A stretch of 25,863 nucleotides of DNA, taken from assembly GCA_934418295.1 (NCBI GenBank), contig CAKRWZ010000022.1:1-25863 (forward strand), given 5' to 3'. Shown here in pieces: positions 1-8,375 of the stretch (the stretch's first letter is position 1; each line of letters opens with the position of its first letter). The notes beneath the pieces were generated by a model. The model had not been told where the DNA came from. It was given only the letters and a program-made list of their open reading frames with translations, and did no database searches. This stretch comes from an uncultured Mediterraneibacter sp. GTDB lineage: Bacteria; Bacillota; Clostridia; Lachnospirales; Lachnospiraceae. The position numbers were made by a program, and so were the translations under genes.

Positions 1-25
1 TTTTCTTCTATAAATGAATGATCTG

Positions 26-1645
26 TCAGTCTTCCACCACAATATCCATATGGATCAGCTTTTCCAGATCCGGATAGTCTGTTTTTTTCATGGCATCCTG
101 CCCGGAATGCCGCACTTCTATCTCCACCGCTTTTCCGATCTTTTCTTCGATCAGCCCTTGGATCTCTGCGATGCGCTCCGGGCTGCCCGCTAAAGAGGCA
201 TCCATTTCATCGTCAAAGACCAGCAGCAGCCGGTTATCTCCACCCAGGCTCAGCCTCGCGTTTTTCAGGCAGATCTTCAGCGGCGGATGGGTCTCCCGGA
301 CAATGCCGCGGAAGTTTTTTACCACTTCTTCCACTTCTTCCGGAATGGCTTTTCGAAGTTCCCGGGCATTTTCTCCCCAGGCGTCTTCCGGATCCGCACC
401 TGCTGCCGTCACACCCGTCACGCCTGCCGCACCCGCAAGGACTCCTCCGTTTCCGCCGGTGTTTCCGTCCGCCGGCTGCACGGCGCTCACTCCGTTTTCC
501 AGTTTTTCTTCCACTGCACGGATCCTCTCCAGCAGCGAATCCTGATTGGTCTCCATAGCCGGAACGCACAGGCGGATCAACGCCACCTCCAGCATGACTC
601 TCTTCTGGGAAGCGTATTTCAGCTGACCGGACAATTCTGAGAAAATCCGGATATACCGCAACAACGCCTCTGTCTCCACCATTTCTGCTTCTTCCTGCAG
701 GCGGACCAAATTTTCGGAAGATACATCCAGCACATCCTCGATGCGATCGGACGTTTTCGCCAAAAGCAGATTCCGCAGATACCAGGTAAAATCTGCTGCC
801 AGCTGGCTCAGCTCCCGTCCCTGCATGATCAACTCTTCCACCATAGCCATCACCCCGGCCACATCCCGCGCCAAAATCTCCCGCAGCAGTCTTCCGAACA
901 CCTCCGTATCCACTGCTCCCAGCACATCCAGCACATGATCATAGGTCAGCTTTTCTCCCAGATAGAAGGCGATGCATTGGTCCAAGAGACTCAGCGCATC
1001 TCGCATGGAGCCATCCGCCGCTTTCGCAATGTAACGGATCGCCCGTTCCTCCGTTTCCACCTGCTCTTTCTCCATCAATTCCTGCATCCTGCCTGCGATG
1101 GTCTCGATGGAGATCCGCCGGAAATCATACCTCTGACATCGGGACAAAATCGTCACCGGAATCTTGTGTACCTCCGTCGTCGCCAAAATAAAAATCACAT
1201 ACTCCGGCGGTTCTTCCAGGGTTTTCAAAAGCGCATTAAAAGCTCCTATGGAAAGCATATGCACCTCATCGATGATATACACTTTATATCGCCCTTCTGT
1301 CGGACGGTAAGCCACCTCTTCCCGGATCTCACGAATGTTGTCCACGCCGTTATTCGATGCCGCATCGATCTCGATGACGTTCATGGAAGTGCCTGCCGCA
1401 ATGGCTTTGCACATTTCACATTCCCCACAGGGACTTCCGTCCACCGGGTGCTGACAGTTTACCGCTTTAGCAAATATTTTTGCCGCCGTGGTCTTTCCCG
1501 TCCCCCGGGTCCCGCAAAACAAGTATGCATGGCCGATCCGGTCTGCCCGGATCTGGTTTTTTAATGTTGTAATAATCGGCTCCTGTCCCTTTACATCTTC
1601 AAAGGTATCCGGCCGAAACTTTCGGTAAAGCGCCGTATATGACAT
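26..1645 (-). CDS. dnaX: DNA polymerase III subunit gamma/tau
   Basis: This is the clamp-loader ATPase of the replicative polymerase; it loads the beta sliding clamp on DNA and couples polymerase cores to the helicase. The 539-residue protein starts with the family signature MSYTALYRKFRP. It has a Walker A P-loop GTRGTGKT (residues 45-52), the zinc-binding cysteines C64, C73, C76 and C79, a Walker B IIDEVH (124-129) and the SRC sensor with arginine finger (168-170). Residues beyond about 380 are a low-complexity Gly/Ala-rich linker followed by a tau-like tail. The start ATG lies 3 nt after the pfk stop and uses an AGAGG site inside the pfk end, so the two genes are co-transcribed and probably translationally coupled. 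In related genomes ybaB and recR usually follow; here the window ends 25 nt after the stop. The identification is very secure. Confidence 0.98.
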   Translation of the reverse strand: MSYTALYRKFRPDTFEDVKGQEPIITTLKNQIRADRIGHAYLFCGTRGTGKTTAAKIFAKAVNCQHPVDGSPCGECEMCKAIAAGTSMNVIEIDAASNNGVDNIREIREEVAYRPTEGRYKVYIIDEVHMLSIGAFNALLKTLEEPPEYVIFILATTEVHKIPVTILSRCQRYDFRRISIETIAGRMQELMEKEQVETEERAIRYIAKAADGSMRDALSLLDQCIAFYLGEKLTYDHVLDVLGAVDTEVFGRLLREILARDVAGVMAMVEELIMQGRELSQLAADFTWYLRNLLLAKTSDRIEDVLDVSSENLVRLQEEAEMVETEALLRYIRIFSELSGQLKYASQKRVMLEVALIRLCVPAMETNQDSLLERIRAVEEKLENGVSAVQPADGNTGGNGGVLAGAAGVTGVTAAGADPEDAWGENARELRKAIPEEVEEVVKNFRGIVRETHPPLKICLKNARLSLGGDNRLLLVFDDEMDASLAGSPERIAEIQGLIEEKIGKAVEIEVRHSGQDAMKKTDYPDLEKLIHMDIVVED

Positions 1646-1648
1646 ATT

Positions 1649-2734
1649 CTATTCCTCTTGCCCATCTCCGAAGCTGATGCCGATCCGTCTTGCCTCCCGG
1701 ATCAATCCGTCCTCCGGATCTACGTATTTGAGCTTGCCTGCCACCTCGGAAAGGGGAACCTTTTCTGTATGATTTCCTTTCATGGCAACCATATACCCAT
1801 ATTCCCGGTTCAGGATCAGCTCTGCCGCGGCAGCGCCCACTCTGGTAGCCACCACCCGGTCATAAGGGGAAGGTTCACCGCCACGCTGGGTGTGCCCCGG
1901 CACTGTGACCCGGACTTCTTTGTTCGTTTTCTCCCGGATTTTCTCCGCCAGCTCATAGGCGATAGACGGATATCTTTTCTGTTCCTGTTTGTTTTTATAT
2001 TCTTTTTTGGTCAGCGCAGCGTCTTCCTTTGAAACAGCACCCTCTGCCACCGCAATGATCGTAAACGCTTTCCCTGCTTCCGCGCGCTTCTGGATCACCT
2101 TTACCACCTGATCGATATCATAAGGGATCTCCGGCAGAAGGATCACGTCTGCGCCCCCTGCGATTCCCGCATGTAACGTCACATGCCCCACCTTATGTCC
2201 CATTACTTCCACGATAAACACCCGGCTGTGGGAAGATGCCGTCGTGTGGATCCGGTCGATGGTCTCGGTCGCAATGTTCACGGCACTTTGAAACCCGAAT
2301 GTCATGTCCGTTCCCCACAGATCGTTATCGATCGTTTTCGGCAGGGTAATGACGTTCAAGCCCTCCTGGGAAAGCAGATTGGCGGTCTTGTGGGTTCCGT
2401 TTCCGCCCAGCACCACCAGACAATCCAGGTTCAGCTTGTAATAAGTATGCTTCATTGCCGCAACCTTATCCAGTCCGCTCTCATCCGGCACCCGCATCTG
2501 CTTAAAGGGCTGCCTGGATGTGCCGAGAATGGTCCCGCCCTGCGTCAGGATCCCGGAAAAATCCCGGGCAGTCAGCATATCAAACTCGGAATAGATCAAT
2601 CCCCGGTATCCATCCCGAAAGCCATAAATTTCTACTTTATCCTCGCCAGAGCAAATACCTTTCACTACGCCCCGCATGGCGGCATTCAACGCCTGGCAGT
2701 CTCCTCCGCTGGTCAACATTCCAATTCTGAGCAT
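1649..2734 (-). CDS. 6-phosphofructokinase, ATP/PPi mixed-substrate family
   Basis: This enzyme phosphorylates fructose 6-phosphate to the 1,6-bisphosphate in glycolysis. The 361-residue protein begins MLRIGMLTSGGDC and has all PFK landmarks: the first phosphate loop GGDCQALNAAMRG (about residues 10-22), GGNGT, the catalytic stretch PKTIDND, SSHSRVFIVEVMG and the C-terminal PGHTQRGG substrate loop. Compared with E. coli PfkA, where the loop reads GGDGS and the catalytic stretch PGTIDND, this protein has Asn at the Asp103 position, Gly at 104 and Lys at 124. Lys124 is typical of group III (mixed or PPi-dependent) enzymes, while Gly104 fits ATP use, so the phosphoryl donor cannot be settled by reading. 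A strong AAGGAAGGAAG site precedes the ATG. It is the first gene of a pfk-dnaX operon. Confidence 0.93.
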   Translation of the reverse strand: MLRIGMLTSGGDCQALNAAMRGVVKGICSGEDKVEIYGFRDGYRGLIYSEFDMLTARDFSGILTQGGTILGTSRQPFKQMRVPDESGLDKVAAMKHTYYKLNLDCLVVLGGNGTHKTANLLSQEGLNVITLPKTIDNDLWGTDMTFGFQSAVNIATETIDRIHTTASSHSRVFIVEVMGHKVGHVTLHAGIAGGADVILLPEIPYDIDQVVKVIQKRAEAGKAFTIIAVAEGAVSKEDAALTKKEYKNKQEQKRYPSIAYELAEKIREKTNKEVRVTVPGHTQRGGEPSPYDRVVATRVGAAAAELILNREYGYMVAMKGNHTEKVPLSEVAGKLKYVDPEDGLIREARRIGISFGDGQEE

Positions 2735-2826
2735 TCTACATCTTCCTTCCTTTTTCGGGCGGCGTCATTTTGCTTCTGCCTTTCACGGACAGCATGCCCC
2801 TGTGCCCGCTCCCGCTTTCGTACTAT

Positions 2827-2855
2827 AGTATAGTCTATTTGAGGGAGGGGGGCAA
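2827..2855 (-). promoter_or_regulatory. Sigma-A promoter for pfk-dnaX
   Basis: On the minus strand TTGCCC (2850-2855) and TATACT (2827-2832) are separated by exactly 17 nt, in front of pfk. The predicted leader is about 85 nt. It sits back to back with the promoter for the aminopeptidase gene. Confidence 0.65.
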
Positions 2856-2899
2856 GTCGCTTATTGAAATATTCCATACGATATCCGGCTGTTATTTTA

Positions 2900-2928
2900 T
2901 TGTGCACTCTTTTGTTTCGTGGTAGAAT
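2900..2928 (+). promoter_or_regulatory. Sigma-A promoter for the SEC-C aminopeptidase gene
   Basis: TTGTGC (2900-2905) and TAGAAT (2923-2928) are separated by 17 nt and end about 36 nt before the ATG. An AAGGAG ribosome site follows at about 2949-2954. Confidence 0.65.
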
Positions 2929-2964
2929 ATCTGGTGTAGAATTCAGAAAAAGGAGAATTATATC

Positions 2965-3828
2965 ATGGAGAGAAACGAACCCTGTTGGTGCGGCAGTGGT
3001 AAAAAATATAAAAAATGTCACATGCATATCGATGAAAAGATCGCAATGCATGCAATGCATGGCGAGATCGTTCCGTCAAGAAGCATCTTAAAGACGCCTG
3101 CGCAGATTGAAAAAATCCGCGAGAGCGCAAAGCTGAATACGGCTGTTCTGGATCATGTTGCGGCACACATCCGCGCGGGAATGAGCACCGAGGATATCAA
3201 CCTTTTGGTACACAATTTTACCGTAGAGCACGGCGGGATCCCTGCACCGTTAAACTATGAGGGATTTCCAAAAAGCGTATGCACCTCTATCAACAACGAG
3301 ATCTGCCACGGAATTCCGGACAGCCACATCATTTTGGAAGAGGGCGACATTATCAATGTAGACGTATCTACGATTTTGGACGGCTATTTCTCAGACGCTT
3401 CCCGCATGTTTAAGATCGGCCAGGTTTCGGAAGAAGCAGGGCGCCTGGTACGTGTAACGGAAGAATGCGTAGAGCTTGGACTGGCACAGGCCAAGCCGTG
3501 GAACCATCTCGGCGACATCGCTTACGCTATCAACTCCCACGCCCAGGCAAACGGCTACTCTGTTGTAGAAGAGATCGGCGGCCACGGCATCGGACTGGAA
3601 TTTCACGAGGATCCTTTCGTCAGCTATGTGACACCAAAGGGCAGTGAGATGCTTCTGGTCCCGGGCATGATGTTTACCATTGAGCCGATGATCAACGAAG
3701 GAAGCGCCGACTTCTTTGTAGACGAAGACAACGGCTGGACGGTTTACACCGAAGATGACGGTTTGTCCGCTCAGATCGAATATATGGTCCTGATCACAGA
3801 AAACGGCTGCGAAGTTCTTACCAAATAA
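2965..3828 (+). CDS. map: Type I methionine aminopeptidase with N-terminal SEC-C zinc motif
   Basis: This metalloprotease removes the initiator Met from nascent proteins. The 287-residue protein opens with a SEC-C motif, CWC-x8-CH (C7, C9, C18, H19), a zinc-binding module also found at the SecA C-terminus. The pita-bread catalytic domain follows from about residue 40. The five metal ligands are D133, D144, H207, E240 and E272, and the substrate-side histidines are H115 and H214. The SEC-C module plausibly helps dock the enzyme on ribosomes (inference). It is a single-gene plus-strand unit: its own promoter lies upstream and a strong hairpin terminator follows the stop. SEC-C versions occur in several Clostridia beside a plain MAP encoded in the ribosomal protein cluster, so this is probably a second paralogue. 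Confidence 0.95.
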   Translation: MERNEPCWCGSGKKYKKCHMHIDEKIAMHAMHGEIVPSRSILKTPAQIEKIRESAKLNTAVLDHVAAHIRAGMSTEDINLLVHNFTVEHGGIPAPLNYEGFPKSVCTSINNEICHGIPDSHIILEEGDIINVDVSTILDGYFSDASRMFKIGQVSEEAGRLVRVTEECVELGLAQAKPWNHLGDIAYAINSHAQANGYSVVEEIGGHGIGLEFHEDPFVSYVTPKGSEMLLVPGMMFTIEPMINEGSADFFVDEDNGWTVYTEDDGLSAQIEYMVLITENGCEVLTK

Positions 3829-3847
3829 AAGTACAAAATCAAGTATA

Positions 3848-3887
3848 ATCACCGGAAGTGCCGGACGGCACTTCCGGTGATTTCTTA
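3848..3887 (+). terminator. Intrinsic terminator after map
   Basis: A perfect 15-bp stem (3848-3862 with 3867-3881) closes a GGAC tetraloop and runs into a T-rich stretch. It lies between map and the convergent glycosidase gene and may work for both. Confidence 0.85.
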
Positions 3888-3914
3888 TGGTGATTTTAGG
3901 GTCGGAACGCAAAG

Positions 3915-5966
3915 TCAAGCTCCAAAATAGATCGAGATTTCCTTTCCTTTTCCGTCCTCTTCCGTATGTTTCAAAATGATCGCGGAATGCGCCCCCAAAT
4001 TCAATGACAAGCTGCCGTTTTCCAGGCGGTATTCATCATACTCTGTACTGCAGCCATTCTCGTAGCTGCAGAAGAGTCTTTTCAGTCTGCCATCCTTTTG
4101 CACTCCTGCCCTCCAGGCAGGAACTTCCGTCTCTTTTCGTTCTTCTCCGCCGTTTAAAGCCACGATTAACTGTTCTTCTTTCGTGAACCGTCCGTAGACC
4201 AGCACATGCTTTTCCTGATACAGCATCAGCCACGAACCGGTCCGCAGCGCCTTTTCCCGTCGGCGCAGTCCGATCAGGATTCTGTGGCATTCCAGCAAAG
4301 ACTGATCTTCCCTTCCCCAGGGATAAGTCCTTCTGCTGTCCGGATCGGTAAAGCCGCAAAGTCCGGCCTCGTCTCCGTAGTAAACCGTCGGCATGCCTTC
4401 CATGGTCATCTGCAGCACCACGGCCAGGCGCATCACAGAGGGTTGCACACCCTGTTCTGCCCGCTCTGCTCCCACCGATTCGATCCGGCCGACCATTTGA
4501 TTGGTCCGGGTCAGAAAACGAGAATGGTCATGATTGGACAATTCATTCATCGCCACCTGCCAGGAAGGCATCAGCATACGGCTTTTGAATCTTTTCACCG
4601 CAGCTACAAATGCATCTGCATTTCCCCGCAGATCCTCTCTGCGCTCATCGCTGTGTTTTTCCATTCCGGTCAAAAACCAGGTCACCGGCTCCATAAAGCC
4701 GTCGTAATTCATGACTGTATCCCACTGGTCACCCTGCAGCCACATGCCGGGATCCCCATAATGTTCTGCCAGAATCAATGCTTCCGGATTGGCTTCCTTA
4801 ACCGCACTCCGGAACCGCGCCCAAAACTGATGGTTAAACGTGTCGCTGTGTCCCAGATCCGCCGCCACGTCCAACCGCCACCCATCGGCGCAATAGGGTT
4901 CGGAGACCCATTTTCTGCCGATCCGCAGAATTTCTTCTTCCAGCTTTGGCGATTCCTCGTAATTCAGTTTCGGCAGCGTATCATATCCCCACCAGCCTTC
5001 ATACTTTCCATTGTAAGGCCAGGCGTCTTCTTTATCTTCCCAAAACCGAAAATACGTATGATAAGGGCTCTCCCGGCACACGTAAGCCCCCGGCGGATAA
5101 TTCCTATCCCCCTCGTAGATCCGTTCCCGGTCCATCCATTTATGAAAAGAGCCGCAGTGGTTGAACACACCGTCCAGGATCACCCGCATCCCACGCTCAT
5201 GCATTTCCTGCACCAGTTCGGCAAACAGCTGATTTCCGGCTTCCAGGTTTGCTTTACTGCAGACCCGTTTCCGATAATCCCCGTCTTCTGCGATCTTCCC
5301 GAAATGCGGGTCGATATAATCGTAGTCCTGGCTGTCATATTTATGATTGGAGGGTGAAACAAACAAGGGATTAAAGTAGATTCCCTCTACTCCCAGCTCC
5401 TGCAGATAGTCCAGCTTCTGCCGGACCCCCTCCAGATCTCCGCCGTAAAACCGGTGCACATCCGGGCTTTGGGGGAGCTCCTGCCAGTCTTTCACACGGC
5501 AGACCGGCGTTCCGATGTATACATATTCCTGATCTTCCACATCATTGTCCGGATCCCCGTTGCAGAAGCGATCCACAAAAATCTGATACATGACCGCACC
5601 TTTCGCCCAGTCCGGCGTGGAAAATCCGGGCACGATCCGAAAAGCAAAAGGATCTTCTCCCACACGGTAATTTTCTTTTTCAAAACAGCCTTCCATGTTG
5701 TAATAGCAGCTTTCTTTTTCTGCCAAAACCTGAAAAGCATAACAGAAAGGAGCCTCTCCGAGGCTTTGCTGTATTTCATAATAATCAAAGTCCCCTGATG
5801 CTCCCTTTTTTTCCAGAGGATATTCCCCCGTATCCGTAATCAATTTCACTGCGTCCGCATCCTCCTTCCGGGTGCGGAAACGCAGTGTTACGCTTTCGTT
5901 TTTCTGTGGCTGGGGCGGATCCACATAATCCTCCGTCCCGTCACTAAACAACGCTTCTCTGTTCAT
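3915..5966 (-). CDS. GH13 alpha-glycosidase (neopullulanase/cyclomaltodextrinase-like)
   Basis: This is a glycoside hydrolase family 13 enzyme that cleaves alpha-glucosidic bonds in maltodextrins, pullulan or cyclodextrins. With the chosen start (MNREALF) it has 683 residues. A beta-rich N-terminal module (about 20-95) resembles the domain that precedes neopullulanases. The (beta/alpha)8 barrel begins near AVMYQIFVDRF. GH13 region I is DGVFNH (265-270), the nucleophile is D366 in DGWRLD, the acid/base is E401 in ILAEH, and the transition-state Asp is D480 in NHD. There is no signal peptide, so it probably acts in the cytoplasm on imported oligosaccharides. An upstream in-frame GTG overlaps the GGGAGG ribosome site; the ATG 6 nt after that site is the better start. 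The gene lies 16 nt after the ftsH stop, so it is probably co-transcribed with ftsH. Exact substrate is uncertain. Confidence 0.92.
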   Translation of the reverse strand: MNREALFSDGTEDYVDPPQPQKNESVTLRFRTRKEDADAVKLITDTGEYPLEKKGASGDFDYYEIQQSLGEAPFCYAFQVLAEKESCYYNMEGCFEKENYRVGEDPFAFRIVPGFSTPDWAKGAVMYQIFVDRFCNGDPDNDVEDQEYVYIGTPVCRVKDWQELPQSPDVHRFYGGDLEGVRQKLDYLQELGVEGIYFNPLFVSPSNHKYDSQDYDYIDPHFGKIAEDGDYRKRVCSKANLEAGNQLFAELVQEMHERGMRVILDGVFNHCGSFHKWMDRERIYEGDRNYPPGAYVCRESPYHTYFRFWEDKEDAWPYNGKYEGWWGYDTLPKLNYEESPKLEEEILRIGRKWVSEPYCADGWRLDVAADLGHSDTFNHQFWARFRSAVKEANPEALILAEHYGDPGMWLQGDQWDTVMNYDGFMEPVTWFLTGMEKHSDERREDLRGNADAFVAAVKRFKSRMLMPSWQVAMNELSNHDHSRFLTRTNQMVGRIESVGAERAEQGVQPSVMRLAVVLQMTMEGMPTVYYGDEAGLCGFTDPDSRRTYPWGREDQSLLECHRILIGLRRREKALRTGSWLMLYQEKHVLVYGRFTKEEQLIVALNGGEERKETEVPAWRAGVQKDGRLKRLFCSYENGCSTEYDEYRLENGSLSLNLGAHSAIILKHTEEDGKGKEISIYFGA

Positions 5967-5982
5967 TTTGCCTCCCACGAGA

Positions 5983-7830
5983 TCAATCCGTTTCTATTTC
6001 CGGCTGCTTTTCCTCAAAAAGCGCCTCAAACTCTTCCCGGGTGATCTTTTCCTTTTCCAGCAAAAGCTCTGCACAGCTATGCAGTACGCTGTCATATTCT
6101 TTCAGGATCTTTCTGCCTTTTGCATAGCATTCATCGATGATCGCCTTGACCTCCCGGTCGATCTCACTGGCCACCGACTCGCCGTAACCTCTGGAAGTAT
6201 GGCCGAAATCCCGTCCGATAAAGACTTCGTCACTGTCGTTGTCGTAATTGATCAAGCCCAGCTTTTCAGACATTCCGAACTTCTTGACCATAGATCTGGC
6301 AACCGCTGTCGCCTGTCGGATATCCTGGGACGCTCCTGTGGTGATGTCTTCAAAGACTTCTTCCTCTGCGATACGTCCGCCCAGGTCAACGGTGATCTCC
6401 TGCAGCATCTGTCCTTTTGTATTGAACATTTCATCCTTTTCCGGAAGCGGCATCGTATAACCGCCGGCCATTCCCGTCGGGATGATGGATACACTGTAAA
6501 CCGGCCCCACATCCGGAAGCACATGGTACAGAATCGCATGGCCGGACTCATGGAATGCCGTGATCCGTCTTTCCTTTTCAGAGATGACACGGCTCTTCTT
6601 CTCCGGTCCGATCCCCACTTTTACAAAGGCATGGCGGATATCCGACTGACGGATAAATCCTCTTCCCTCTTTCGCTGCCACGATGGCAGCCTCATTCAAC
6701 AGGTTTTCCAGGTCTGCCCCGGTAAAGCCTGCCGTCGTCTGGGCGATCTGTTTCAGATCCACGTCGTCTCCCAGAGGTTTATTTTTAGAATGTACTTTCA
6801 AAATCTCTTCTCTGCCCTGCACGTCCGGTCTTCCGACCACCACATTCCGGTCAAAACGGCCCGGCCGCAGGATCGCAGGATCCAGGATATCCTTCCGGTT
6901 GGTGGCCGCCATCACGATGATGCCTTCATTGACCCCGAAACCATCCATTTCCACCAGCAACTGGTTCAAGGTCTGTTCCCTTTCATCATGGCCGCCGCCC
7001 AGACCGCTTCCGCGCCGTCTGGCCACCGCGTCGATCTCATCGATAAAGATGATGCAAGGCGCATTTTTCTTGGCATCCTGGAATAAGTCACGGACTCGCG
7101 AGGCGCCCACTCCGACGAACATTTCCACAAAATCTGATCCGGAAATGGTGAAAAACGGCACGCCGGCTTCCCCTGCAACGGCTTTTGCCAGCAAGGTTTT
7201 TCCGGTTCCCGGAGGTCCCTCCAGCAATACGCCTTTCGGGATCCTTGCCCCTACTTCAATATATTTTTTCGGAGTTTTCAGAAAATCTACGATCTCTTCC
7301 AGTTCCCCTTTTTCCTCTTTCAAACCGGCCACATCCGCAAACGTCACCTTCGTCTCCGTACCGTTTGTCATCTTTGCCCGGCTTTTTCCGAAGCTCATGG
7401 CTTTCGCATTGGCATTTCCGCTCTGCCGGTTCATCAGCAGGAACAACGCTCCGATCCCCAAAAGCATGATCAGCGCCTGGATCACCATAGCACTCATCCA
7501 AGACTCCTGCGGAATATCTTCCAATGCATATTCGATTCCTGCCTCATCCAAAAGTTTCCGCACTTCATTAATGTCGGAAACATTCACCGTCTTTGTCTCG
7601 CTCGTCTTTTTCAGGCGGAAAGAGACCACGCCCGTCGGCACCTCTTTGTTCTGTTCGATGGAAACCTCTTCTATGTTGTCATTTGAAACTTCTTTTGTAA
7701 AAGCTGCATACGTCGTTTTCTGTTCCTTGCCCTGTAAACGGTTGATAAACCAGAGTACAAAAAAGCAAAAAGCTATAAGCAACAACAGAGTTGCTCCGCT
7801 TGTACGCCGGGTTGTTTTGTTATTATCCAA
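5983..7830 (-). CDS. ftsH: ATP-dependent zinc metalloprotease FtsH
   Basis: This membrane-bound AAA+ protease extracts and degrades misfolded membrane proteins and some regulators. The 615-residue protein has two transmembrane segments (about 12-31 and 112-133) flanking an extracytoplasmic domain. The AAA module carries Walker A GPPGTGKT (205-212), pore motif MFVG around F238, and Walker B IIFIDEID (260-267). The zinc site is HESGH (427-431) with D503 as the probable third ligand. The start codon is TTG: a GGAAGGGG site lies 7 nt upstream and no better ATG exists at this junction. It begins 14 nt after the hpt stop in the classic tilS-hpt-ftsH order. The length is normal for the family, somewhat short of E. 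coli FtsH. Confidence 0.97.
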   Translation of the reverse strand: MDNNKTTRRTSGATLLLLIAFCFFVLWFINRLQGKEQKTTYAAFTKEVSNDNIEEVSIEQNKEVPTGVVSFRLKKTSETKTVNVSDINEVRKLLDEAGIEYALEDIPQESWMSAMVIQALIMLLGIGALFLLMNRQSGNANAKAMSFGKSRAKMTNGTETKVTFADVAGLKEEKGELEEIVDFLKTPKKYIEVGARIPKGVLLEGPPGTGKTLLAKAVAGEAGVPFFTISGSDFVEMFVGVGASRVRDLFQDAKKNAPCIIFIDEIDAVARRRGSGLGGGHDEREQTLNQLLVEMDGFGVNEGIIVMAATNRKDILDPAILRPGRFDRNVVVGRPDVQGREEILKVHSKNKPLGDDVDLKQIAQTTAGFTGADLENLLNEAAIVAAKEGRGFIRQSDIRHAFVKVGIGPEKKSRVISEKERRITAFHESGHAILYHVLPDVGPVYSVSIIPTGMAGGYTMPLPEKDEMFNTKGQMLQEITVDLGGRIAEEEVFEDITTGASQDIRQATAVARSMVKKFGMSEKLGLINYDNDSDEVFIGRDFGHTSRGYGESVASEIDREVKAIIDECYAKGRKILKEYDSVLHSCAELLLEKEKITREEFEALFEEKQPEIETD

Positions 7831-7844
7831 ATTATTTCCCCTTC

Positions 7845-8375
7845 CTATTCTACGCCTTCTATGATTCCGATATATGGAAGATTCCGGTATTTCTGTGCAT
7901 AATCCAGGCCGTAACCCACGACAAATTCATCCGGGATCTCAAATCCCAAATAATCTACTTCAACATTTTCTACCTCCCGGCGATCCGGTTTATCCAGGAG
8001 TGTACAAAGCTTCATGCTTTTCGGCCCTCTTTTTTTCAGTACCTCCAGCAGATAGGATAGGGTTCTTCCGGAGTCGATGATATCCTCCACTACCAGCACA
8101 TCCTTGCCTTCCAAAGACTCATCCAGATCTTTTGTGATCTTTACAATACCGCTGGATTTTGTTCCGTCTCCATAGCTGCCCACGCACATAAAGTCCAGAG
8201 TCACCGGAACAGAAAGCCTTTTCGCCAGCTCACAGAGGAAAAAAACGCCTCCCTTTAATACACAGATCATATGAATCTGTTTTCCTGCATATTCTTCGCT
8301 GATCTGTCTGCCCAGCTCTGCGATCCTCTTGTCGATCTTCTCCTCTGAAATCAATTCTCTTATTGTTTCCGCCAT
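7845..8375 (-). CDS. hpt: Hypoxanthine(-guanine) phosphoribosyltransferase
   Basis: This purine-salvage enzyme joins hypoxanthine or guanine to PRPP to make IMP or GMP. The 176-residue protein has the type I PRTase signature VLVVEDIIDSGRT at residues 93-105, with the acidic pair E97-D98 and D101 contacting the ribose. The KGG loop is at 41-43 and the C-terminal GYGLDY region recognises the base. An in-frame upstream extension exists, but the ATG at 8375 has a GGAGG site 9 nt upstream and matches the family N-terminus (MAETIREL). It overlaps the tilS end by 16 nt, so translation is probably coupled. It belongs to the conserved tilS-hpt-ftsH trio. Confidence 0.96.
   Translation of the reverse strand: MAETIRELISEEKIDKRIAELGRQISEEYAGKQIHMICVLKGGVFFLCELAKRLSVPVTLDFMCVGSYGDGTKSSGIVKITKDLDESLEGKDVLVVEDIIDSGRTLSYLLEVLKKRGPKSMKLCTLLDKPDRREVENVEVDYLGFEIPDEFVVGYGLDYAQKYRNLPYIGIIEGVE

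Noticed and set aside
97..103. Run of seven A on the coding strand near the dnaX 3' end, considered as a programmed frameshift site
   Set aside because: The run is very close to the stop, reads AAA AAA ACA in frame rather than a proper slippery heptamer, and there is no downstream stem. It is not the usual tau/gamma switch position.
2713..3166. Minus-strand frames of 115 and 67 codons across the pfk-map divergent region
   Set aside because: They cover both promoters and the start of map in antisense, without ribosome sites.
4206..7864. Long plus-strand open frames opposite the glycosidase and ftsH (for example 4206-5357, 5968-7086, 6683-7864)
   Set aside because: They are antisense to securely identified genes, overlap one another, and show no recognisable motif or initiation site.
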